The notes beneath the pieces are model-generated. The model had not been told where the DNA came from, made no database searches, and was given only the letters and a program-made list of their open reading frames with translations. A stretch of DNA of 64,000 nt from Hahella chejuensis KCTC 2396 (GTDB lineage: Bacteria > Pseudomonadota > Gammaproteobacteria > Pseudomonadales > Oleiphilaceae), in the NCBI RefSeq assembly GCF_000012985.1, contig NC_007645.1:682001-746000 (forward strand), written 5' to 3'. The position numbers and the translations under genes are program-made. Positions 1 to 8,367 of this stretch are shown in pieces. The stretch's first letter is position 1. Every line of letters begins with the position of its first letter.

Positions 1-7
1 ACGGAAG

Positions 8-337
8 ATGGTCGCAAATCTGTTGATTTTCTTTGTATTTTCTCTACTTTTTTTCGTTGGATATACCCGGTCTTCCGGAGACCTCAGCAATTGGATAATC
101 CTGTGTTTCGTTATGCTTCCAGTCTTGCATGGGGTATGGCTCTTGTCTGAATTTAATACCCTGGTGAAAGCCATTTTCGCAAGACGTATCCCGAACCCGG
201 ACCTTAATCCACACTTTACCTTATGTGAGGAATTCGATGTTCGTTGCTCTGACGATATCAGAGGCCCATTTAAAGAGTGGCGTAGTATCTTTCGCGCTCG
301 CGCCGCACTGAAAAAGCAATTACGTGCGGCGGCTTGA
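8..337 (+). CDS. Small two-helix membrane protein, unknown function
   Basis: I do not recognise this 109-residue protein. It has two hydrophobic segments (about residues 4-20 and 29-47) followed by a polar, charged tail of some 60 residues rich in Arg/Lys, so it is probably an inner-membrane protein with a cytoplasmic tail. The start is uncertain because only seven bases precede this ATG in the window: GGAAG lies immediately before it, too close for a normal ribosome site, so the gene may begin upstream of the window. It is convergent with the next gene, 15 bases away. Confidence 0.55.
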   Translation: MVANLLIFFVFSLLFFVGYTRSSGDLSNWIILCFVMLPVLHGVWLLSEFNTLVKAIFARRIPNPDLNPHFTLCEEFDVRCSDDIRGPFKEWRSIFRARAALKKQLRAAA

Positions 338-352
338 GGCGATTTCCAGTCG

Positions 353-1309
353 TCATCCGCGGCCGTTTACTTCTCCACTAGCCAGATAAGCCCTTGCTAT
401 TTCCGCTATTTCATGGGCGCGGTCGCGCCCGTTGATGCAGCGGCGGGCGTTAATAAAGTCCTTTTTGTTTTCGTTGATGTAATCCGAAATTTTGTGGCCG
501 GTGAAGGCGCCGGTCATGAAGCCATGCGTTAGCACAAACAGTGCGATTTCCGGCTGCATGGCGAGGTCGGGGTCTTGCACCAGCGGCGCACCCAGGAGCT
601 GCTGATATTTCCGGTAGTTGTTCTCCCAGGTGAGCTGCACATAGCCGCGCCCGTAGTAAGGATAATAGCGCAGGTTGTGCTTTCTCCATTCCTCACTTAG
701 CCAAAACGCTTCTTTGACTGGTTCAAAGGTTTGCGCCGTTTCCCACTGAACCGTCGCCAGCACGTAGGCGATTTGTTGTGGCAGCCCGATGCCCTGCTTT
801 CTGCACTCGCCACAAATGGCCTGTTTAACGCTGGACGTGCTGGAAAAATCATAGCGTACGGATTCATAGCACTCTGTCGCCCGCCGGATCAGTTCCGCCA
901 GAGATTGGGGGCCGACCAGCGTTGGATTGCCGGGAAACACGTCAATTTTGAATTCGGCCCAGGCGCTGCGGGTCTTGGGGCCATAGAGGCCGTCGATCTC
1001 GCCGACGGGGTATCCCAGCCGATGCAATGCGATTTGTAATTCGCGTAGTTGTTCAGAGCTGAGTGTTTCCAGTGGCCTGGCGCAGGCGATTTCAGTGAGT
1101 TCTTTGAACCTGGCTGGTTGTTCGGTGGCGGGCGCCTCCCGAACAATAGAAGAAACGCTGACGTTGTCACGGACTGTATCAACCATCATCCCACCCCCGA
1201 TAAGAATGCATGTGAAGGCAACCGGAAGTTTCCACCGCGCCTCCCTGGACTGGTCCGGAAAAGACTCGGGATATGGCTTAAGCTTGGTCGAAGATCGGCG
1301 CAGTGGCAA
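353..1309 (-). CDS. Membrane-anchored peptidoglycan-binding GH19-type chitinase/lysozyme
   Basis: Predicted cell-wall or chitin hydrolase of 318 residues. An N-terminal hydrophobic segment (about 28-46) should export or anchor it. Residues about 83-122 form a PG_binding_1 repeat (LGYPVGEIDGLYGPKT). The rest resembles glycoside hydrolase family 19 as found in phage endolysins: Glu190 in WETA is the likely acid catalyst, and YGRGYVQLTW (219-228) is the family signature around the substrate cleft. No holin or phage structural genes lie next to it, so it looks like a chromosomal wall-remodelling or antibacterial enzyme rather than part of a prophage. The family assignment is firm; substrate (peptidoglycan or chitin) cannot be decided from sequence. 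Confidence 0.85.
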   Translation of the reverse strand: MPLRRSSTKLKPYPESFPDQSREARWKLPVAFTCILIGGGMMVDTVRDNVSVSSIVREAPATEQPARFKELTEIACARPLETLSSEQLRELQIALHRLGYPVGEIDGLYGPKTRSAWAEFKIDVFPGNPTLVGPQSLAELIRRATECYESVRYDFSSTSSVKQAICGECRKQGIGLPQQIAYVLATVQWETAQTFEPVKEAFWLSEEWRKHNLRYYPYYGRGYVQLTWENNYRKYQQLLGAPLVQDPDLAMQPEIALFVLTHGFMTGAFTGHKISDYINENKKDFINARRCINGRDRAHEIAEIARAYLASGEVNGRG

Positions 1310-1344
1310 TGAACTTTCGCTCTAATTCGACGTTATAGGTAATC

Positions 1345-1388
1345 GGCTTTGCAAAATATGCAATTTTACGCAAGGGCTTTGCAAAAAT
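1345..1388 (+). promoter_or_regulatory. Direct repeat, possible enhancer for the sigma-54 promoter at 1473
   Basis: GGCTTTGCAAAAT at 1345 recurs as GGCTTTGCAAAAAT at 1375, 30 bases apart (about three helical turns). The first copy also contains the inverted repeat TTGCA-N5-TGCAA (1349-1363). They lie 110-155 bases upstream of the predicted transcription start, the usual place for activator sites of sigma-54 promoters. Which activator binds is unknown. Confidence 0.4.
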
Positions 1389-1472
1389 TACGCTGCACTC
1401 AGAGCTGATTTATGCATGTCAGTCAGCCCGCTGATTTCCGCAACACCCCAACGGAAAGGACGTTTCGTGGAT

Positions 1473-1488
1473 CGGCACGGTATTTGCC
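1473..1488 (+). promoter_or_regulatory. Sigma-54 promoter of the yqjD-like cluster
   Basis: CGGCACGGTATTTGCC matches the -24/-12 consensus TGGCACG-N4-TTGCW with exact GG-N10-GC spacing; only the first and last positions deviate. The predicted start is near 1499, giving a leader of about 50 bases before the gene at 1552. Confidence 0.65.
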
Positions 1489-1551
1489 GCCTCCCTGTTG
1501 CAGACAGGCGACCATTCAAGCGACGCCTGCTAACTAACAAGGAGACTTGAA

Positions 1552-1845
1552 ATGAGTGTCAGAGAAGAAGCATTTGTTCGCGACAGAACTGAAAACCCCG
1601 ATTACGCCAACCTGAAACGCGACTTGGACGCGCTGCGCAAAGACATCGCTAAATTGTCCGCAGGCGTTTACAACGACACTAAAGCCCGCGCGGGTGAAGC
1701 CGTCAGCGCTGTCAATGAAAAGTCCAGCAAAGCGGTGCATGCGGCGGAGGAGAAAATCGGTGAACGCCCGTTTTTGAGCCTGCTGATGAGCTTTGTACTG
1801 GGGCTGGTGTTGGCGAAGGTGTTGGAATCCAGAAATCACTCCTGA
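1552..1845 (+). CDS. YqjD/ElaB-type tail-anchored membrane protein (DUF883)
   Basis: A 97-residue protein with a charged, Ala-rich helical N-terminal region (about 20-65, heptad-like) and one C-terminal transmembrane helix (about 73-92). This layout is that of the DUF883 family (ElaB, YqjD, YgaM), inner-membrane proteins reported in E. coli to associate with ribosomes in stationary phase. The ATG is preceded by AAGGAG at ideal distance. It opens a three-gene set with the YqjE-like and phosphoribosyltransferase genes downstream and is itself preceded by a sigma-54 promoter. Confidence 0.8.
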   Translation: MSVREEAFVRDRTENPDYANLKRDLDALRKDIAKLSAGVYNDTKARAGEAVSAVNEKSSKAVHAAEEKIGERPFLSLLMSFVLGLVLAKVLESRNHS

Positions 1846-1930
1846 ACGACCGGACCCTCCCGCTCAAGCTGAGCGAGTGTAGTGAGGCCGCATTGGCGGC
1901 CTTGTTAATTTCGGCATGGAGGAATTTACC

Positions 1931-2335
1931 ATGAAAGAAGCGGTGCGATGGCTGTTGTTCTACGTGCTGACAGCCGTGGGAATATGGCTGCTCGCGTTGG
2001 CCTTGATTCTTGGCGGTCTGGCTTTTCAGTTTAAGGCGCTGGTCACGCTGTTGCAGCCTATGCTGGGGGCTGCTGCGGCGTATTCCCTGACGGGGCTGGC
2101 CTGCTTTCTGGCCTTGGCGGTCCCGTGTCTGTTGGTTTGGGGCGGCTTGCGCAGAAAAGCGCGACGCCAGACCGCTGCTGCGAGCGAAGACGCCCATGAT
2201 CCTTATGCCGGTGCGGCCACGTTAGTAAAGAAATACCCTCTGGAATCAGTAACGATTGCATTTGCAGCCGGATTTTCCGCTAATGATCGAGAGCAGTTAC
2301 AGACCCTGTTGACCACTGTCGCCAAAGAACGTTGA
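1931..2335 (+). CDS. YqjE/holin-superfamily-III-like membrane protein
   Basis: A 134-residue protein with two strongly hydrophobic helical segments (about 8-35 and 44-70) followed by a basic stretch and a soluble tail; the tail's YPLESVTIAFAAGF resembles the C-terminal helix of DUF883 proteins. In enterobacteria yqjD is followed by yqjE in the same way. I chose the ATG at 1931 because GGAGGAA sits seven bases before it; the in-frame ATG 15 bases upstream has no such site. The role is unknown; co-expression with the YqjD-like protein at 1552 is likely. Confidence 0.7.
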   Translation: MKEAVRWLLFYVLTAVGIWLLALALILGGLAFQFKALVTLLQPMLGAAAAYSLTGLACFLALAVPCLLVWGGLRRKARRQTAAASEDAHDPYAGAATLVKKYPLESVTIAFAAGFSANDREQLQTLLTTVAKER

Positions 2336-2484
2336 GAAAAATTTGTCCTTTCCTTGTGCAGACTGCGCTTGAGGGAGTTACAGTTATTGTCAGACGCGGC
2401 GAGGCTGCGAAATGGCCCGCTTTCTCCATTCATCGTCGTACAGTCTATCCACATACAGTCTATTTACATACAAGGGGGATAATC

Positions 2485-3507
2485 ATGGAACTCCCGATCA
2501 AAAACCGTACTACCGCCGGCCGGATGCTGGCGCAGTCCCTTATTTCCTACCGCTCCCGCAATAACCTGCTTATATTGGCCCTACCCAGAGGCGGCGCGCC
2601 TGTGGCCCGGGAAATCGCTTCCGCCCTGGCGGCGCCGCTGGACCTGCTTCTGGTGCGAAAGCTGGGCGCGCCCATGTATCCGGAATTGGCGATGGGAGCC
2701 ATCGCCAGCGGCGGCGCAATTGTCATGAACGACGATGTCGTGAACATCCACCATATCAGTGAAGATGATATCGCCATTGTCAGAGAGAGGGAGGAGAAGG
2801 AGCTGCGGCGCAGAGACCTGGCGTATCGCGGCGACAGGCCCATGCCGGAGATTAAAGGCCGTTGCGTGATAGTTGTGGATGATGGGATGGCCACCGGCGC
2901 GACTATGAAAGCGGGCGTCGCAGCGCTGCGGGGAATGCAGCCTGAACGTATCGTGGTGGCCATCCCTGTGGCGCCCAGGGATACGGTGACGGAATTAAAA
3001 GCGATGGTCGATGAAGTCGTGTGCCTGGACACGCCTGAGCCGTTCTACGCGATTGGCGGTTGTTATACGGACTTTGGACAGACGTCAGATAAGGAAGTGA
3101 CGGACATTCTGCAGGCCGCCTGGGCGCAGGAAGCGACAAACGCCGATGAAGAGCCTCATTCCCTGGAGAAAACCAGCTGGACCGAATACTGCCGGCAATT
3201 CAGCCATGAGCATCATGGCTGGTTAGTGTCTTTTCGCGAGGAAGAACCGGCGGCGAAGCAGCGACATAGAGAAATGAAGTTTCAGAATTTGCCGCTGCAG
3301 AGTCTGGATTATGACGAACATGACGATGTCTTTCAGCTCAGTGTGCTCGATACTGGCAAGCCACATGAGATCTCCATTTTTTGCCCCAAGCGTCTGGCTG
3401 AAGCGCCCCATGGCGCGAGCAGCGCATTACTGCAGATCGATACCGGTGAGGGCGGCAGCATACTGTTGGGCTTCAGCGAAACCTATGCCGTCGCCAAAGC
3501 GAGGTAG
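2485..3507 (+). CDS. Phosphoribosyltransferase fused to a DUF5335-like domain
   Basis: Residues 1-215 form a type I phosphoribosyltransferase; VIVVDDGMATGATMKA (about 128-142) is the PRPP-binding loop. Such stand-alone PRTases of stress clusters act on unidentified bases. Residues about 225-340 resemble DUF5335 (pattern around NLPLQSLDYDEHDDVFQLSV), a small domain with no known function, here fused to the enzyme. The ATG at 2485 has GGGGGAT upstream; a longer reading from 2332 overlaps the previous gene and lacks a ribosome site. It lies 150 bases after the YqjE-like gene and may share its transcript. Confidence 0.75.
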   Translation: MELPIKNRTTAGRMLAQSLISYRSRNNLLILALPRGGAPVAREIASALAAPLDLLLVRKLGAPMYPELAMGAIASGGAIVMNDDVVNIHHISEDDIAIVREREEKELRRRDLAYRGDRPMPEIKGRCVIVVDDGMATGATMKAGVAALRGMQPERIVVAIPVAPRDTVTELKAMVDEVVCLDTPEPFYAIGGCYTDFGQTSDKEVTDILQAAWAQEATNADEEPHSLEKTSWTEYCRQFSHEHHGWLVSFREEEPAAKQRHREMKFQNLPLQSLDYDEHDDVFQLSVLDTGKPHEISIFCPKRLAEAPHGASSALLQIDTGEGGSILLGFSETYAVAKAR

Positions 3508-3525
3508 CCTTTGGCGCAGTGGCGT

Positions 3526-4071
3526 TTAAATCACGCCGCTGCGCATCAGGATGAGCATTAACGCCATGGCCGCCATGCCCAGATCCTCCGTTAACGTCAC
3601 TGTGCTCAGGGGAACATCCAGCACGGTGCCCATACAGGGGCAGTTAATGTCCAGCCCCTTGCGCAAAGCGGAGAGCACGCCAGCGGCCCCAAAAGACAAG
3701 ACGATAATCGTCAGAACATATGTCAGATAAGGCGCTGTGAAGGATAAATACGCCAGTCCCAACCCAAGCTCGATATAAGGATAAACGTAAGCATAGCCGC
3801 GAAACCGTTTGGCCAGCAGATCGTACATTTCAAAGCCATTGGCGAAGGCTTTGGGGTGGAACAACTTGAGCATGGCGAAAATACACAGGAAAAATCCCAT
3901 AAAGTAATGCATCCAGACCATTCCGCTGAAAGGTTCGGGCAGTGACGCGGCCAGCGCGGCGAGAGCGGACACGGCGAGCAAAGCCAGCAGGGGCTGATAG
4001 TCGGAGAGATGCGCGCCGCGCTCGTTCTCGCGTGTCTGAAAAACCGGCTTACTGTTCATCTTGCTATTCAT
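3526..4071 (-). CDS. MauE/DoxX-like membrane protein
   Basis: A 181-residue membrane protein with four or five hydrophobic segments. The loop CPCMGT (about 143-148) with its close cysteine pair and the overall pattern match the MauE/DoxX group, membrane proteins related to thiol handling and, in methylamine users, to disulfide formation in MauA. No methylamine genes are present, so its electron partner is unknown. AAGGAGG precedes the ATG at ideal spacing. It is the last gene of a set with the MgtC-like and outer-membrane genes upstream. Confidence 0.7.
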   Translation of the reverse strand: MNSKMNSKPVFQTRENERGAHLSDYQPLLALLAVSALAALAASLPEPFSGMVWMHYFMGFFLCIFAMLKLFHPKAFANGFEMYDLLAKRFRGYAYVYPYIELGLGLAYLSFTAPYLTYVLTIIVLSFGAAGVLSALRKGLDINCPCMGTVLDVPLSTVTLTEDLGMAAMALMLILMRSGVI

Positions 4072-4110
4072 GATGACCTCCTTGTTTTCCTTGTTTGTCG
4101 GTTGCGAATA

Positions 4111-4587
4111 TCAGGGGCCGTCGCCATTGTCCGTCAGGCGATTGCTGAGACATCCCAAGGCACTTAGAACAATTAGCACAATAATGGTCAGGCCGACGGC
4201 CAGCACATATTGCTCCAGCGCCGCCGCTACGCCCAATGCGCTGGCCATCAGCAATGTTGCGGCGGTGGTGAGGCCGGTGACGCCATCCTCGCTGCGGAAG
4301 ATAGTGCCGGCGCCGAGAAAACTGATGCCGGTGGCGATGGCGACAATCACTCTGGTTGGGTCCGCATTGACCGTGGAGGTGAGATTGGCGTCTATGGATG
4401 ACGTCAGTAACGTCGCCAGATCCGTAAACAGCGCGGCGGTGGCGGCCACCAGCATATGGGTGCGAAACCCGGCGGGGCGCTTTTTCATTTCCCGCTCAAA
4501 GCCGATGGCTCCGCCCAGGACAAGGGCGATGCAGACATGCATCAGCACCCACAACTGCCCTTGATATTCGGTAAGAAAAGCGTCCAT
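4111..4587 (-). CDS. MgtC/SapB family membrane protein
   Basis: A 158-residue protein with four to five transmembrane helices. The N-terminal LGGAIGFERE and GISFLGAGTIFR are the hallmark motifs of the MgtC/SapB domain. It lacks the C-terminal soluble domain of Salmonella MgtC, so it is the short type common in environmental bacteria, often tied to magnesium limitation or ATP synthase control. It starts eight bases after the stop of the outer-membrane protein gene, so the two are probably co-transcribed. Confidence 0.85.
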   Translation of the reverse strand: MDAFLTEYQGQLWVLMHVCIALVLGGAIGFEREMKKRPAGFRTHMLVAATAALFTDLATLLTSSIDANLTSTVNADPTRVIVAIATGISFLGAGTIFRSEDGVTGLTTAATLLMASALGVAAALEQYVLAVGLTIIVLIVLSALGCLSNRLTDNGDGP

Positions 4588-4595
4588 AGCAGGAA

Positions 4596-5105
4596 CTAGA
4601 AGTTATAGCCCATTCCGACGCCATAGACGAATACGCCGTCGCTGAAGCGATTGTCCGCCTCGTCTGCGTCTTCAAATAAAAACTGATACTCAACCTGACC
4701 GACTACGAAAGTGCTGTCCGCCACGTAGTATTTCAAACCGGCTTCGGGTGCGGCGATAAAGCTTTCATCCACTGATTCTCCGTAGATGTAGCCGAGGTTG
4801 GCGCCGAGATAAGGCTTCAGAGTGTCGCGGCCAAAGTGATGGTCGTAAAAGACCCGGGTGGAGCCGTTCCAGACGCTTTCTTCTCCCTCGTGGTCAGAGA
4901 CGCTGACCGATTGGCGCACGCCCACTTCCGCATCGGGCGACAGATATTGCCCGTAAGCGGCGTCCATGGAGAAGATGTTGCTGTCGAAGTCTTTATCGCT
5001 GGACCCTGATCCGGAAATGGAAAACTCTTGCGTTCCCACATCCGGCGCGGAGTATGCGATGGGAGGGATGGCGATCAGACCGATGGCGGCAATTAAGTGT
5101 TTCAT
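4596..5105 (-). CDS. Outer-membrane beta-barrel protein, small
   Basis: 169 residues with a clear signal peptide (about 1-19, ending YSA). The mature part alternates polar and hydrophobic residues as in an eight-strand OmpA/OmpW-like barrel and ends in a Phe (GMGYNF), the insertion signal of outer-membrane barrels. AAGGAAAAG precedes the ATG. First gene of the set with MgtC- and MauE-like genes. Function unknown; a porin or adhesin is possible. Confidence 0.7.
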   Translation of the reverse strand: MKHLIAAIGLIAIPPIAYSAPDVGTQEFSISGSGSSDKDFDSNIFSMDAAYGQYLSPDAEVGVRQSVSVSDHEGEESVWNGSTRVFYDHHFGRDTLKPYLGANLGYIYGESVDESFIAAPEAGLKYYVADSTFVVGQVEYQFLFEDADEADNRFSDGVFVYGVGMGYNF

Positions 5106-5369
5106 GGCTACTTTTCCTTTTCGTTTTTTAATGACTCAATAGATTGCATTCAACGCCGCGCTGACGTTTTTGCGTGGCTGCCTGAACCTGAAACGCAGAA
5201 AGTGTGCCGATTTGATGAAGCCCTTGGGACGCGTTGAATTAGAGATTATTGGCTGGCGGTCGAGGAGCGTTGATTGAGAGCAATAGACGGTAATTATTCC
5301 AGGGAATTGTAAGGCTTACATGAAAATGCAGAGTGCTTCGGGGCGTTTTTAAGACCTGAATGGGAGAGG

Positions 5370-5858
5370 TTAACGTTGCATTAACCTGAGCAAGAGCATG
5401 GTCAGAGCGCCGCAGGTCGTCCCGGCGATAGCGCAGGAAAACCCGAAAAATACGATGACTCCCGCCATGCCGTCGTTTTTAGCGTCACCCTGGACTGCAG
5501 TTAACGCGGCGAATATCAGTATGGGCGCCAACCCGCAGTACAAGCCGCGCAGCCAGCCGTTATCGTTGGGTAACTGTTGGGTTCGGTAGTCGATGTATAT
5601 CAGACTCGCTCCGAACAGCGCGCCGGCGAAGGCGGCTGGAATGCCGCCAATCATGTAAACGACGCCAATCAAAGGCGTAAATGAAAACAGGTGTCCGCCG
5701 ACAAAGGGACCCGCCAAAGTGAAATTCAGGAGAGAGGTCAGCATTAGCAGAAATGCGCGTATGCAGCTACGTAGCTTGTTTCTGCGGATGCACCCCTCGC
5801 TTTGAATGGGGTGGATACTGATATCGGAAACGGTTTCCGTCGCCACTAGCTCACTCAT
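5370..5858 (-). CDS. Unknown four-helix membrane protein at the end of the cio operon
   Basis: I do not recognise this 162-residue protein. After a 35-residue polar N-terminus it has about four hydrophobic segments (about 36-50, 58-92, 108-124, 133-157). GGAG stands seven bases before the ATG. It begins 27 bases after the tiny gene at 5886 and on the same strand, so it is probably the last gene of the oxidase operon and could help assemble or insert the oxidase (inference). The 264 bases beyond it to the next gene hold no reading frame I can support. Confidence 0.6.
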   Translation of the reverse strand: MSELVATETVSDISIHPIQSEGCIRRNKLRSCIRAFLLMLTSLLNFTLAGPFVGGHLFSFTPLIGVVYMIGGIPAAFAGALFGASLIYIDYRTQQLPNDNGWLRGLYCGLAPILIFAALTAVQGDAKNDGMAGVIVFFGFSCAIAGTTCGALTMLLLRLMQR

Positions 5859-5885
5859 CGTTCAGCTCCGCCAAATACCCAGACT

Positions 5886-5999
5886 TCAAGTAAACAATGT
5901 CTGCATAGCCATACGCACTGCGCCGGCGGCGAGCGTCAGAACGACGACTCCCGCCAGATAGAGCAGGACGGCGTTGCGCGCCTGACGCCATTTGTTCAT
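5886..5999 (-). CDS. Tiny bd-oxidase accessory subunit (DUF2474/CydX/CioZ-like)
   Basis: A 37-residue frame starting MNKWRQARN with one transmembrane helix (about 11-30) and a short tail. Its ATG shares one base with the TGA of cioB, a sign of translational coupling. Third-position cioAB genes of this size encode CydX or DUF2474-type subunits that stabilise the oxidase; the basic head, single helix and R-M-A-M-Q tail fit DUF2474. It is too short for routine gene finding. The identification rests on size, topology and position. Confidence 0.72.
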   Translation of the reverse strand: MNKWRQARNAVLLYLAGVVVLTLAAGAVRMAMQTLFT

Positions 6000-6994
6000 C
6001 AGTAGCCATCCTGTGTGTTGGTTTTTCCGCTGAACACCCGGTAGTTGTAGATGTTGTAAGCGATGACAATGGGAAGGAACAGCACAATCCCTATTAGAGT
6101 GAAGCTGGTGCTGCGCTCAGGAGCGATAGCCTCCCAGATGGTGAGTTGGCCAGGAATGATGTAGGGGAACATACCGGCCGCCAGGCCAATAAAGGCTAGC
6201 CCGAACAGCGCCATGGCCAGTCCTAAAGGCTTCAGGTCGTTGCCTTCGCCGCTGCGCAGCATCTGCCACAGACGGAGCCCCACATAGGCGCTCAGCAAAG
6301 GCACGGGCGCCAGCAGCAGGCCAGTGGGCCAGGTCAGCCAGCGCTGGAATACCTGGGGCTGGGCGAGCAACATCCAGACGCTGACCAGCGCCAGGAAGAA
6401 CATAACGGCGAACAGACTGATGATGCCCAGGCGCCTCACGGATACCTGCAGACGACCCGAGCTCTTGCGCACCAGCCAGCAACTGCCGAGCAGGGCGTAG
6501 CCGCAGACCAGGGCGACGGCGGTCATCAAAGAAAAAGGCGTAAACCAGGCGATCTGCTCGGAAGGTTGGGGCTCGAGAGAAAAGCCCTGCACCAAAGAGC
6601 CGAGAACAATGCCCTGACTCAACGTCGCCAACGTGGAGCCGAAGCTGAAACTGAAGTCCCACCAACCGCGACTGGTGTGAGATTTAAAGTAAAACTCAAA
6701 CGCCACGCCGCGAAAAATCAGCGCGATCAGCATCAGGATTATCGGCAGGTAAAGCTGCGACAGCACGGTTGCGTAAGCTTTGGGAAATCCTGCGAACAGC
6801 ACGACGCCGCCGAACACCAGCCAAGTCTGGTTGCTGTCCCAGAGATGGGAGAGGCTTTTTATGGCGATAGCGCGGTCATCCGCTTTGCTAAGCCAGGGCG
6901 AGAGGATGCCTACGCCAAGGGAAAAGCCGTCCAGCAATACGTACATCAGAACGCCGACGGCGATGAGTAACAGGTAGATAAGCGCAAAGTCCAT
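5999..6994 (-). CDS. cioB: Cyanide-insensitive bd-type quinol oxidase subunit II
   Basis: 331 residues with eight hydrophobic segments, matching CydB/CioB. The N-terminal YVLLDGFSLGVGIL and the following SHLWDSNQTWLVFGG are conserved family motifs. It forms the haem-free partner of subunit I in the inner-membrane quinol oxidase. It starts 11 bases after the stop of cioA and is coupled to the tiny gene that follows. Assignment to the cyanide-insensitive branch follows from the short Q-loop of the partner subunit. Confidence 0.92.
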   Translation of the reverse strand: MDFALIYLLLIAVGVLMYVLLDGFSLGVGILSPWLSKADDRAIAIKSLSHLWDSNQTWLVFGGVVLFAGFPKAYATVLSQLYLPIILMLIALIFRGVAFEFYFKSHTSRGWWDFSFSFGSTLATLSQGIVLGSLVQGFSLEPQPSEQIAWFTPFSLMTAVALVCGYALLGSCWLVRKSSGRLQVSVRRLGIISLFAVMFFLALVSVWMLLAQPQVFQRWLTWPTGLLLAPVPLLSAYVGLRLWQMLRSGEGNDLKPLGLAMALFGLAFIGLAAGMFPYIIPGQLTIWEAIAPERSTSFTLIGIVLFLPIVIAYNIYNYRVFSGKTNTQDGY

Positions 6995-7005
6995 GGCGAT
7001 CCTCC

Positions 7006-8367
7006 TTAATGTGCGGGATTTAGCGTAGTGGGCAGATCTTCGTCCTGAGCTGCGCCGGTGACGTCAGGGGGACCCTGGCGGATCAACTTGCGCATGAAGT
7101 ACAGATAGACGCCGAACAGCAGGGAGTACACTGCGACAAACAGAATCAGCGTAGACATGACTTGCGAGGCCGGCAGCGGCGACGTCACATCCATGGTGCG
7201 CACCAGTCCCTGCACCAGCCAGGGCTGACGACCGACCTCGACCACGTACCAGCCCGCCAGGGTGGCGATGACCCCCGCGGGAATCATCAGGCGAGAGAAG
7301 TTCAGCAGCAGGCGGTGATCGAACAGACGGCCCTTGCGGCGGGCCCAAAAGCCCAATACGCCCAGCAATAGCATTAGCCCACCCAGCGCCAGCATGATGC
7401 GGAAGGAAAAGAACACCACGGCGACGGGCGGCCGGTTTTCCGGCGCCACTTGATCCAGTCCGGCGATTTCGCCGTTGATGTCATGAGTCAGAATCAGGCT
7501 GGCGGCCTTGGGAATAACGATCTCGAAATCATTCTTGGCTTCCTTTTGGTTGGGTAGCGCGAACAGGCGGAACCCCGCGCCCTGTTCGGTTTCCCATACC
7601 GCTTCCATGGCGGCCACTTTTACTGGCTGGTGCTCATGCACATTCAGACCGTGCATGTCCCCCGCCAGAATCTGCAGCGGCGCCAGAACCAGAATCGCCC
7701 ACATGGAGATGGAAAAGCCGCTTTTGGCGAACTCGGTATGCTGCTTCCGCAACAGATAGATCGCATTGACGCCGGCGAACAACAGCGACGCAGACAGAAA
7801 ACTGGCCAGCAGCATATGAGTCAGTCGATAGGGGAAAGAAGGGTTGAAGATCACTGCCCACCAGTCTGTCGGATGGAATACGCCGTCAACGATTTCATAG
7901 CCAGCCGGGGTGTGCATCCAGGAGTTGGCCGCCAGAATCCAGAAGGCGGAAATCATGGTGCCGACGCAGACCACGCAGGTAGCCATGAAATGCACGCGAG
8001 GCGAGACTTTCTTCCAACCGAACAACATGATGCCGAGGAAGCCTGCTTCCAGAAAGAAAGCTGTGAGCACTTCATAGGTCAGCAGGGGACTCAAAACGGG
8101 CCCGACTATCTCTGAAAAGCGACTGAAGTTGGTTCCAAATTCATAAGAAAGCACGACGCCGGAGACGACGCCCATGCCGAAGGTGATGGCGAAAGGTTTC
8201 TGCCAGAAGCGCGCCTGTTGCAGGTATACCTGGCGACGAGTCTTGAGCCAGAGTCCTTCCATCAGCGCCAGATACAGCGACAGCCCGATGGTGATAGTGG
8301 GAAATATGATGTGATAACTAATCGTGAATGCGAACTGGAAGCGTGACAGTAACGCGGGATCAGGCAT
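7006..8367 (-). CDS. cioA: Cyanide-insensitive bd-type quinol oxidase subunit I
   Basis: 453 residues, the haem-bearing subunit that oxidises ubiquinol and reduces oxygen to water. His19 (YHIIFP), the His in PYRLTHMLL and the Met in SFRIM are the haem b595/b558 ligands; GRQPW and the GDMHGLNVHEHQPVK quinol-site region are present. The Q-loop between these is short, as in CioA of Pseudomonas rather than E. coli CydA, so a cyanide-tolerant enzyme is expected. GGAGGA precedes the ATG; the start overlaps the small gene at 8360 by eight bases. Confidence 0.93.
   Translation of the reverse strand: MPDPALLSRFQFAFTISYHIIFPTITIGLSLYLALMEGLWLKTRRQVYLQQARFWQKPFAITFGMGVVSGVVLSYEFGTNFSRFSEIVGPVLSPLLTYEVLTAFFLEAGFLGIMLFGWKKVSPRVHFMATCVVCVGTMISAFWILAANSWMHTPAGYEIVDGVFHPTDWWAVIFNPSFPYRLTHMLLASFLSASLLFAGVNAIYLLRKQHTEFAKSGFSISMWAILVLAPLQILAGDMHGLNVHEHQPVKVAAMEAVWETEQGAGFRLFALPNQKEAKNDFEIVIPKAASLILTHDINGEIAGLDQVAPENRPPVAVVFFSFRIMLALGGLMLLLGVLGFWARRKGRLFDHRLLLNFSRLMIPAGVIATLAGWYVVEVGRQPWLVQGLVRTMDVTSPLPASQVMSTLILFVAVYSLLFGVYLYFMRKLIRQGPPDVTGAAQDEDLPTTLNPAH

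Noticed and set aside
353-1309. Prophage lysis gene
   Set aside because: Although the enzyme resembles phage endolysins, no holin, spanin, integrase or structural phage gene is nearby, and it carries its own membrane anchor.
5851-6087. 78-codon minus-strand frame across the cioB end
   Set aside because: It overlaps cioB out of frame, while the 37-codon frame at 5886-5999 has the coupled start and a transmembrane helix.
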